Source of the DNA: CAJQPP01 sp041747075
Lineage (GTDB): Bacteria; Planctomycetota; Planctomycetia; Pirellulales; Pirellulaceae
DNA: 6,005 nucleotides
Direction: 5' to 3'
NCBI GenBank assembly: GCA_041747075.1
Contig: JBGTFW010000252.1
Coordinates: forward strand, 1 to 6,005
Below, piece by piece: positions 1 to 5,779 of the stretch. The position numbers and the translations under genes were made by a program. The notes under the pieces were generated by a model that was given only the letters and a program-made list of their open reading frames with translations, had not been told where the DNA came from and did no database searches. The first letter of the stretch is position 1; every line of letters starts with the position of its first letter.

Positions 1-1
1 C

Positions 2-256
2 GTACACGCCACCCGCGAGACACCGGAGCTGGCAGTGGGCGTCAGCACGCGCGGCCTGTTGCTTTGGAATCGGGCCGCTCAGGCGAGCGCCTTGCTGGAC
101 GATCGCAATTACGTTGTCCCCGACGACGCGAAGGCGCTTGCCATTTCGGTCCTCGCTCATCGCGTCATGGTTAGCGGCTCGGCCCAGGGGACCGATCGCG
201 CTCGCGCCGAGTCGATCATTCGGCGCATCGTTGACGAATCCGACATTCCCGCCTGA
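2..256 (+). CDS. MoxR-family AAA+ ATPase, C-terminal fragment
   Basis: Only the last 84 residues are present; the gene starts left of the window. The visible part matches the C-terminal helical lid of MoxR ATPases: a 'STRGLLLWNRAAQASALLDDR' -like helix with the sensor-2-type arginine in STRG, then NYVVPDDAKALA and VLAHRV, which correspond to the family pattern 'S.R....L..aa.a.A.l.gR.yV.p.Dv..la..vL.HR'. The Walker A and B motifs would lie upstream and cannot be checked. MoxR proteins are ATP-driven, chaperone-like factors, commonly encoded beside DUF58 and transglutaminase or VWA proteins, as here. The frame is open from base 2 and ends in TGA at 254-256. A GTG at 35 is an internal valine codon, not a start, because the lid homology continues in front of it (TRETPELAVGV). 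The next gene starts 12 nt downstream, consistent with one operon. Family call is firm; the exact substrate is unknown. Confidence 0.92.
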   Translation, partial: VHATRETPELAVGVSTRGLLLWNRAAQASALLDDRNYVVPDDAKALAISVLAHRVMVSGSAQGTDRARAESIIRRIVDESDIPA

Positions 257-268
257 GTCCGGCGCGCC

Positions 269-1471
269 ATGTATGAACGCCGCAAAACGAGGATCACGTG
301 GGAGGGAATGTCGTTCCTCGCCATCCTCGCATTCATTGTACTCGGGTCGATCCTCCGTCAGATCAATTTGCTGGTGCTGCTGTCCGGGCTGATGATCGCA
401 CCGTTTTTCTTTAACTGGCGCATTTGCCGGAAGATGTTGCAGTCGGTCGTCTTTCGCCGCCGCTTGCCGCAATGGGCGCATGCCGGTGATGACGTCCAGG
501 TGGAGTGGGAGATGGAAAACAACCGCCACTCGATTCCGTCATGGGAAGTCCGCGTGACCGACTCGATCAACGGGAATTTCGCCGGGGAGGAGGTATCGAG
601 AACGGCTCAGGTCATCATTCACCAGGTGGGACCCGGGGGGCGCGGCCGAGCCCGTTATCGTTGCCGCTTTCCGCACAGGGGAATTGCGTGGTTTGGACCC
701 TCCGTCGCCTCGTCAGCGTTTCCCGTCGGGCTGGTGCGGACGCGAATGCGGGTGACCGAAACGGCACGGCTGGTTGTTGCTCCCGCGACGGGAACGCTCA
801 GTCCTCGCTGGCACCGGCTCACCTCATCGTCTCACGAAGCGAGTGATTCGGCCGACGGTCGTCGTCGCGGAAGTTCCAGTGACGAGTTCTTTTCGCTTCG
901 AGCCTGGCAACACGGGGACAACCCGCGGATGGTTCACTGGCGCAGCTCCGCCAAGCGCGGTGAACTTCTGGTTCGTCAGGGAGTCGATCCCGTTTCGGCG
1001 CGATTCAATATCCTTGTTGATCTGGCGGCTCATGATGACGCAACGGCGGGAGAAAGGCTGCTTGGGATGGCCGCGACGATCATCTCCGGTTCGTCGGGCT
1101 GGCAGCGGCACGGCGCGCGCGCGTGCATGGCCGTCTGCGGATGCGATGCGACGCCCTGGCCGCTGGTGATCGGGCCGGCCGGAACGCTCACACTACTGGA
1201 ATGTCTTGCCACGGTCCGTCCGGCCTCAAACACCGGCGTACTGGAAATGATCGCGCGCTGTCGCGGCAAGACTTCGGATCGCGTCATCGTTCTCAGCAAC
1301 CGGGCACGCGAACAGGCGAATGCCGACGAGGCGGTGCCTGTGACGCAAGTGCGCGCGGCGACGCACGTCCAGTGGATCGACGTCGCCACGGACAATTCCT
1401 GGTTCGCGCCCGCCACCCCCCCGGATGAATTCGGAAGTACGATCGCACGGCCCACGGCGAGTTCGTCATGA
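269..1471 (+). CDS. DUF58 domain-containing membrane protein
   Basis: A 400-aa protein of the DUF58 family, the usual partner of MoxR ATPases. The N-terminus has a short basic stretch (YERRKTRITWEG) followed by two closely spaced hydrophobic segments at about residues 14-30 and 33-49, which should anchor it in the membrane. A beta-rich region follows (about 60-160, with VEWEMENNR and a surface-type Ig-like look). The DUF58 signature is at 205-236: DEFFSLRAWQHGDNPRMVHW, then RSSAKRGELLVRQ. After it comes a VWA-like strand, FNILVDL (246-252), but the metal-site DxSxS is replaced by D-L-A-A-H (251-255). The ATG at 269 is chosen over the ATG at 308 because the ITWEG segment before the first helix is typical of related DUF58 proteins, and the GGAGGG next to 308 is too close to act as a ribosome site. 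There is no clear Shine-Dalgarno at 269; coupling to the MoxR stop 12 nt upstream is likely. Molecular role is not established. Confidence 0.9.
   Translation: MYERRKTRITWEGMSFLAILAFIVLGSILRQINLLVLLSGLMIAPFFFNWRICRKMLQSVVFRRRLPQWAHAGDDVQVEWEMENNRHSIPSWEVRVTDSINGNFAGEEVSRTAQVIIHQVGPGGRGRARYRCRFPHRGIAWFGPSVASSAFPVGLVRTRMRVTETARLVVAPATGTLSPRWHRLTSSSHEASDSADGRRRGSSSDEFFSLRAWQHGDNPRMVHWRSSAKRGELLVRQGVDPVSARFNILVDLAAHDDATAGERLLGMAATIISGSSGWQRHGARACMAVCGCDATPWPLVIGPAGTLTLLECLATVRPASNTGVLEMIARCRGKTSDRVIVLSNRAREQANADEAVPVTQVRAATHVQWIDVATDNSWFAPATPPDEFGSTIARPTASSS
1468..1471 (+). other. ATGA start/stop overlap, DUF58 to transglutaminase
   Basis: The ATG of the transglutaminase gene (1468-1470) overlaps the TGA of the DUF58 gene (1469-1471). 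Upstream there is only a weak purine stretch (GGCGAG). The arrangement suggests that translation of the second gene depends on termination of the first and that the two products are made in related amounts. Confidence 0.9.
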
Positions 1472-3906
1472 AACACCTCGAACAGGTGCTCCGCATTTTT
1501 GTCATCATCACACTTTGCCTCAGCGGCTTGCTGCTCGGAATGAGTCAGGGGGATTTCCAACCGCTGCTGATCGCCGTTATTTCAGCCGTTGCCGCGTGGG
1601 TGCTGGTCGACAATCTGCGATGGTTCAGTCTGCCGCAGTGGCTGGCCAACGGGCTGGCAATCATCGTCACGGTCTTCACGATCGCCTCGTTCTTGTTTAC
1701 GGGCGATCCGGTTCGGCAGCTTCTCGGCGTCGGAAAGTTGCTTGTCTACCTCCAGTCGATTCTCCTTTTTCAGCGAAAATCCGCGCGTCTCTACTGGCAG
1801 ATTCTCGTGCTTGGCCTGCTGCAGATTGTCGTGGGCGCGGTTTTCAATCTCGGTTTCGAGGGGGGTGTCCTCTTCATCCTCTACGTCACCTGCGGCGGAT
1901 TCACGATGTTGCTGCTCCATCTGTTCCAGCAACGTGAAATCGCGGGAACTCCGGGTGGCACCGCGTCGCGATCGCGCGGTCTCCACGCGGGCCGGGTCGT
2001 TGTGTCACCAATGATCGAATCGCGTTCACGGACCCTCCGTCGAATGGCATCGCATTACGCGATCATGGGACTCGGTGCCCTGGTCTTCGGGTTCGCGTGG
2101 TTTTACTTTCTGCCGAGGGAGCACTCGAGCTGGTCGGGTCCCGTGGAAGTTCCGATGCGACCGGCCGGTTACCAGCAGTCGGTCAGTTCGAACCACTCCG
2201 ACCTGATTCCGATGTCCACTCAAGTCGTGATGACGGTTCAGTACGCCCGCGCGCGCGATCTCGATCCGGTACCGCTGCAACCGGAGGAGATGCCCTGTCT
2301 CCGCGGCATCGCGCTGGCGGGCGTTGTCACCGAGGGGAACGCGACGACGTGGCAACCCGCAGCCAGCCAGGTTCTCGGTGCCGATTTTCACCCGCTGGCC
2401 GGCTCGCGAAGATGGTCCGGGACGCTCCTCGTACAAAAGATTGTTCTTGAACCAACCGACAATCCACTGATTTATTCACTCTATCCCGCCGTCGGCATCG
2501 GCGGTGATGAAGACGAGAATATCGAGTTCTGCTGGCCTGTCGGATGCCTCACGCGGGAACGGTCGGGGGACAAAATCAAGGTCGCTCACTACCGCTATGA
2601 ACTGGGCGTCGTGACCCGCCGCGACGGGACAGCGTTCGAGGCGTGGCCCTACCAGTCGCGAACCGGGCGCGTCCCGCTGACCGCTGACGCTGATCCAGGC
2701 GTCTATCGATGGCTCACGCATCTGGAAAGGAACCGTTATCCGGACATTGTCGGTGTCGCCGGTGACATCGCCGCGCGGACGGGTGACAATCACGCGCGGA
2801 TCGCGCGGGAGTGCGAGGCATGGTTCTCGCCGGCCAACGGTTTTTCGTACACTGTCGACTTTCGATCGGTCCGCCGCGATTCATCAATTGACGGCGTCGA
2901 GGATTTCTTTGCCAACCACCGCACGGGTCATTGCGTCTACTATGCCTCGGCGCTGGCGCTCATGTTGCGCAGCCAGGGAATCCCCTCGCGGGTCGTCGTC
3001 GGATATCGCGGCGGCCAGTGGAATGATTTTGGAAAACACATCGACGTCGAGGCGCGAAACGCGCACGCTTGGGTCGAAGCGTACATTCGCCCCGACGATT
3101 GTCCGGAATCGTGGAGGGCGTCAGGTGAGGCGGGACGCCTCGGTGCGTGGATGACGCTGGACGCGACACCAGCCATCGACTTCGACCAGTTGTTAACGTC
3201 CAACGCGCTGAACTACGCGCAAAGCTTCTGGCGCGATTATGTGCTGGGCTTGCAGGCCGATCAGGGGGCGACAACGATCTCGCGCGACGGGTTCAAGCTG
3301 TCCGGCTTTCTCAAAATGCTCGACCTCGGCTGGTGGCAGGCCAACGTCACGTCGGCGGTGGGGAGCGTCCGCCAACCCGGCCCGCTGAGGAACTACCTGC
3401 TGGTGGCGGTCCCGATTGTACTCCTGGGAATTGCGGGGGGAGGCTGGTTCTGGTGGCGGCGTCAGGCAGTCCGCAAGGGGACGCGGCGAACTCGCGCGGC
3501 GGTCCCTCGCGGATTCGCGCTGCGGAGCCGGTTTGCAAGTCTGGCCGCGGGAATTTCGCCCGCGCTCGCCCGGTGGCTGGCACCCAATGTGGCTGGCGCA
3601 CCGCCGGTCGTCCCCTTCTATCAGCGGATGACGAAAATTCTCGAACGCGCCGGGCGAAAACGGTTGCCCGGCCAAACGCATCTGGAATTTGCCAACCAGG
3701 CCGGTCGTCTGTCCGGCGAAGGCGCGAGGTCCGAACTCGCCATCTTGACGACTCGTATCACCCGCTTTTACTATCTCGTTCGATTTGGCGGGTGTGAACT
3801 GGACGAAAACCAGCAAATACTGGTCGAGCAATCGCTTGATGAGCTGGAACGGAAACTGGCCGGCGGCAATTCCGCGGCAACGACGGCAACGGATGCGGGT
3901 TCATGA
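1468..3906 (+). CDS. TgpA-like membrane transglutaminase (DUF3488 / transglutaminase core / DUF4129)
   Basis: An 812-aa membrane protein built like TgpA. The N-terminal DUF3488-type region has hydrophobic helices at about 8-26, 31-48, 58-78, 108-129, 131-152 and 195-214, with a polar loop rich in Arg and Ser (about 155-190) before the last one. A long extracytoplasmic part leads into the transglutaminase core (about 390-570), with a complete triad: Cys489 in RTGHCVYYASALALMLRSQG, His533 in NAHAWVE, and Asp565 in TLDATP. The GIPSRVVVGYRGG segment between Cys and His is also typical. A single helix follows (about 643-665, ending WFWWRR), then an Arg-rich linker and a DUF4129-like tail (about 712-800) with PFYQRM, LPGQTHLEFA and ITRFYYLVRFG. 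Family members may act as transglutaminases or peptidases on cell-envelope proteins or peptidoglycan; the substrate is not known here. Start fixed by the ATGA overlap and the immediate first helix. Confidence 0.92.
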   Translation: MKHLEQVLRIFVIITLCLSGLLLGMSQGDFQPLLIAVISAVAAWVLVDNLRWFSLPQWLANGLAIIVTVFTIASFLFTGDPVRQLLGVGKLLVYLQSILLFQRKSARLYWQILVLGLLQIVVGAVFNLGFEGGVLFILYVTCGGFTMLLLHLFQQREIAGTPGGTASRSRGLHAGRVVVSPMIESRSRTLRRMASHYAIMGLGALVFGFAWFYFLPREHSSWSGPVEVPMRPAGYQQSVSSNHSDLIPMSTQVVMTVQYARARDLDPVPLQPEEMPCLRGIALAGVVTEGNATTWQPAASQVLGADFHPLAGSRRWSGTLLVQKIVLEPTDNPLIYSLYPAVGIGGDEDENIEFCWPVGCLTRERSGDKIKVAHYRYELGVVTRRDGTAFEAWPYQSRTGRVPLTADADPGVYRWLTHLERNRYPDIVGVAGDIAARTGDNHARIARECEAWFSPANGFSYTVDFRSVRRDSSIDGVEDFFANHRTGHCVYYASALALMLRSQGIPSRVVVGYRGGQWNDFGKHIDVEARNAHAWVEAYIRPDDCPESWRASGEAGRLGAWMTLDATPAIDFDQLLTSNALNYAQSFWRDYVLGLQADQGATTISRDGFKLSGFLKMLDLGWWQANVTSAVGSVRQPGPLRNYLLVAVPIVLLGIAGGGWFWWRRQAVRKGTRRTRAAVPRGFALRSRFASLAAGISPALARWLAPNVAGAPPVVPFYQRMTKILERAGRKRLPGQTHLEFANQAGRLSGEGARSELAILTTRITRFYYLVRFGGCELDENQQILVEQSLDELERKLAGGNSAATTATDAGS
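3903..3906 (+). other. ATGA start/stop overlap, transglutaminase to YchF-like NTPase
   Basis: The ATG at 3903-3905 overlaps the TGA at 3904-3906. The start is right because the P-loop strand (MKIGIAGYQGAGKS) begins at once, as in all P-loop NTPases of this class. The overlap places the NTPase in the same transcript as the MoxR/DUF58/transglutaminase genes and predicts coupled translation. Confidence 0.9.
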
Positions 3907-4925
3907 AGATCGGAATTGCGGGTTACCAGGGGGCGGGAAAGAGCGCCCTGTTCGAATGGCTTACCGGCGTTGTCGCCGATCCCTCGCTCGCGCACGTTGG
4001 CCAGTCGGCCACCGCGATTGTCCCCGATCCGCGCGTCGCAGGCCTGTGCGAAATCTACCAACCGAAAAAAGTAACGCAGGCCTCCCTCAACCTCGTCGAT
4101 ACGCCTGGCCTCAGTCGCGACCACAGCGGCTCGGCGGGCAAGCTGGCGCTGATCCGCGAGGCCGGCTGTCTGGTGATTGTGGTCGGTGAGTTCCAGGGGG
4201 CGGACGTGGCGGCCGACTTGCGGTCGTTCGAGGAAGACCTCCTTATCGCCGACCTCGAACTCGTCGCGAATCGCGTCGAAAAACTCCGCGAGTCGGTAAA
4301 AAAGCCCAAGCCTTCGCGCGACAAGGAACTGGCTGAACTTGAGGCGCTCGAGCCGGTGCTTGCCCGACTGGATTCCGGCGCGCCGCTGCATGAAATCGAG
4401 TTGAACGACGAGCAGTCGCGAGCGATCAAGTCCTTCCAGCTCTTGACACGGAAGCCCCGCATCATTTTCGTCAACCAGTCCGATGACGCAAAGCCGTCGA
4501 CGAACCCGGTTGCGGGATTTTCGTCGCCCGTCCAGCGCGTGGCGATCGGACTCCAGCGCGATCTGGCGGCGATGGACGAGAACGAGCGAGTAGAATTCTC
4601 GCGCGAAATGGGCGTTACCGCCATCGATTCCGGCCCGATTCTCCGCGCGATCATGGAAGCGTCGGGGCAGATGCTGTTCTTTACAGCGGGCGACAAGGAA
4701 GTCCGTACATGGATGGTCGCGCAAGGGGCGACGGCGGAGGACGCGGCGGGGTCGATTCACACGGACCTTGCGCGGGGCTTTGTCCGGGCCGAGCGGATGA
4801 CGTGCGAGAACCTGCTTCGCGTCGGCAGCGAGCGCGAGATCAAGGCTCAAAACCTGATGACGCGCGAGTCGAGGGGCTACGTCATCCAGGATGGGGACAT
4901 CCTCCACATCCTGGCCAATACTTGA
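3903..4925 (+). CDS. Divergent YchF/OLA1-like P-loop NTPase with C-terminal TGS (DUF933) domain
   Basis: A 340-aa cytoplasmic NTPase; E. coli YchF is slightly longer (363 aa). G1/P-loop: GYQGAGKS (residues 7-14). G3: D66-T-P-G-L70, with the hydrophobic residue after the glycine that is typical of the HAS-type NTPases to which YchF belongs. G4 position: N191-Q-S-D194 after PRIIFV. Between G3 and G4 lies a helical, charged arm (about 108-165; SFEEDLLIADLELVANRVEKL, then KELAELEALEPVLARL) matching the YchF coiled-coil insertion. The C-terminal TGS/DUF933 part (about 257-340) is unmistakable: FFTAGDKEVRTWMVAQGATA, then HTD (286-288), RGFVRAE and YVIQDGDILHILANT. YchF/OLA1 proteins bind ATP and associate with ribosomes and stress responses. 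This copy differs at G4 and in the post-G3 loop, so it is probably a paralogue and not the housekeeping YchF; hence no gene symbol is given. It is the last gene of the operon. Confidence 0.9.
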   Translation: MKIGIAGYQGAGKSALFEWLTGVVADPSLAHVGQSATAIVPDPRVAGLCEIYQPKKVTQASLNLVDTPGLSRDHSGSAGKLALIREAGCLVIVVGEFQGADVAADLRSFEEDLLIADLELVANRVEKLRESVKKPKPSRDKELAELEALEPVLARLDSGAPLHEIELNDEQSRAIKSFQLLTRKPRIIFVNQSDDAKPSTNPVAGFSSPVQRVAIGLQRDLAAMDENERVEFSREMGVTAIDSGPILRAIMEASGQMLFFTAGDKEVRTWMVAQGATAEDAAGSIHTDLARGFVRAERMTCENLLRVGSEREIKAQNLMTRESRGYVIQDGDILHILANT

Positions 4926-4940
4926 TGCCTGAAACGAAAG

Positions 4941-5567
4941 CTACTCGCGCTCGATGGGACCGTCGTCGACGTCGCCATCGAGTTTCTCAATCACGTCGTC
5001 CCGCGTCTTGAATTTTCCGTCGGGACCGGCACTGCGGATGACGCAACCTTCCCGGGTCGGTTCGTAGAACAACTCCCGATTCCACGCATCCTGGTGTTGC
5101 ACAGTGATCATCATCCCAGCCTGCAGATCGGGCAGGTAATTGGCGTTGGAATCGCGATATTTTCGAATTTCGTCGTGCGCCGAGCGGAGTGTTTCCCGCG
5201 TTTGCTCGACGAGCGGCAGATTCCGCACCGCGGCGATGCGCGCGACATGCCGCTGACGGGCTTCGGACCGGCCATGGATCACGCCGAGGATTCCAAGAGA
5301 AAGGATCGTCGACGCACCGAGGGAAAGGATCAACCCGATCACTGCCATTCCTCGCGGGCGGCGACGCAGCCCGGCCAGGGAAAAGAGAAGGGCCAACGGC
5401 GCAAGGAGAAACAGCGTCAGCGGGCTGAGTAATGCGAGCATCAGTCCGCTGAAACCAGCCCAGTTGAACCGCCCCTTGCGGCGCTGGATGGAAACGGGCT
5501 GGTCGAACCCGATATAAACGGGTCCCGGTGGCCGATTTCGGCATGGAAAGGGTACGTGGCAGCGCAT
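4941..5567 (-). CDS. Two-helix membrane protein with pseudopilin-like C-terminal motif (hypothetical)
   Basis: A 208-aa protein of unknown function. The N-terminal 36 residues are polar with Cys3, Cys9 and several prolines. Two hydrophobic helices follow (about 38-66, GFSGLMLALLSPLTLFLLAP, and 73-96, GMAVIGLILSLGASTILSLG), separated by the basic turn LRRRPR, an arrangement resembling DUF4190-type helical pairs. After a charged, probably helical stretch (about 100-140), the tail holds DAWNRELFYEP (160-170) and RSAGPDGKFKTRDDV (178-192), close to the 'DPWG..Y.Y......SaGPDg..gT.DDi' pattern of type II secretion major pseudopilins, where acidic residues bind calcium. The ATG at 5567 is preferred over the ATG at 5600 or TTG at 5720 because GGAG stands 6 nt before it. 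It is convergent with the NTPase gene (15 nt between stops). The role is unknown; it lacks the N-terminal prepilin signal and is not itself a pseudopilin. Confidence 0.8.
   Translation of the reverse strand: MRCHVPFPCRNRPPGPVYIGFDQPVSIQRRKGRFNWAGFSGLMLALLSPLTLFLLAPLALLFSLAGLRRRPRGMAVIGLILSLGASTILSLGILGVIHGRSEARQRHVARIAAVRNLPLVEQTRETLRSAHDEIRKYRDSNANYLPDLQAGMMITVQHQDAWNRELFYEPTREGCVIRSAGPDGKFKTRDDVIEKLDGDVDDGPIERE
4950..4988 (+). terminator. Candidate terminator hairpin of the plus-strand operon
   Basis: An 8-bp perfect inverted repeat, CTCGATGG (4950-4957) and CCATCGAG (4975-4982), begins 24 nt after the NTPase stop codon. The 17-nt interval can pair further: GAC 4958-4960 with GTC 4971-4973, and GTC 4962-4964 with GAC 4968-4970, leaving single-base bulges at 4961 and 4974 and a 3-nt loop. 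It is followed by TTTCTC (4983-4988) on the plus strand, an imperfect T-tract. The hairpin lies inside the 3' end of the convergent minus-strand gene, where repeated GAC/GAT codons (Asp-rich tail) could create self-complementarity by chance. Called from the sequence alone; moderate to low confidence. Confidence 0.4.
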
Positions 5568-5573
5568 GGCCAA

Positions 5574-5577
5574 CTCC
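5574..5577 (-). promoter_or_regulatory. Ribosome binding site deciding the start at 5567
   Basis: On the minus strand the sequence reads GGAG, then a 6-nt spacer TTGGCC, then ATG. This is the clearest Shine-Dalgarno in the window and supports the 208-aa start over the longer reading options, which have no such motif and would add a Cys- and Arg-rich leader of unlikely composition. Confidence 0.65.
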
Positions 5578-5709
5578 GTTGATTTTCGTCCTCGAAACAT
5601 GGATCGCGCAGACAAGAACGCGTCGTCGCAGGGGGTTATTCGCCGGGAAACGCACCTTCTTTGGCAAAATTTCCGAAAATTCCCTGACCGACAAGGATTG
5701 CGTAGCCAG

Positions 5710-5721
5710 ATTGGCGCCAAT
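5710..5721. repeat. 12-bp perfect palindrome ATTGGCGCCAAT
   Basis: The sequence ATTGGCGCCAAT equals its own reverse complement. It sits 143 nt upstream of the membrane-protein start and 58 nt after the isomerase stop codon on the minus strand. It could be an operator half-site pair for a dimeric regulator or part of a structured RNA end; the sequence does not decide. No second copy was noticed in the window. Confidence 0.6.
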
Positions 5722-5779
5722 TCGGTGGCATTCCCGAACCGTTGCGAGTCCGGCTATGTCCAGCGTTGGCGTCGAACAG

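Larger units (their letters stand above)
5568..5779 (-). other. Intergenic region upstream of the membrane-protein gene
   Basis: A 212-nt non-coding stretch between two minus-strand genes. It probably holds the promoter of the membrane-protein gene and the 3' end of the isomerase transcript. It contains an A/T-rich patch at about 5665-5682 (a near direct repeat, AAAATTTCC then AAAATTCC) that stands out from the GC-rich surroundings, and a set of inverted repeats at 5703-5756 listed separately. No convincing -35/-10 pair with normal spacing was found; TTGTCG on the minus strand (just left of 5700) followed by the A/T-rich patch is the best but weak option. No tRNA or small ORF with a ribosome site was seen. 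Confidence 0.5.

Noticed and set aside
308..310. Alternative start of the DUF58 gene at ATG 308, preceded by GGAGGG
   Set aside because: The purine run ends only 1 nt before the ATG, too close for ribosome binding, and the dropped residues (including ITWEG) fit the usual start of related proteins.
1030..1560. A 176-codon minus-strand open frame opposite the DUF58 gene end
   Set aside because: No family resemblance, and it overlaps the DUF58/transglutaminase junction where the plus-strand frames are well supported.
3771..4907. A 378-codon open frame on the minus strand opposite the YchF-like NTPase gene
   Set aside because: Its translation is Arg/His/Leu-rich with no recognisable family, and it mirrors the codon pattern of a strongly supported plus-strand gene. 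This is the usual antisense shadow of a GC-rich gene.
5568..5720. An N-terminal extension of the membrane protein from TTG 5720 or ATG 5600
   Set aside because: No ribosome site precedes either start, the extra residues are Cys/Arg-rich and uneven, and a good GGAG with 6-nt spacing precedes the ATG at 5567.
5735..5760. A possible rho-independent terminator after the isomerase stop on the minus strand
   Set aside because: The CCGGAC/GTTCGG pairing contains a wobble pair, the stem is short, and no T-tract follows on the minus strand.
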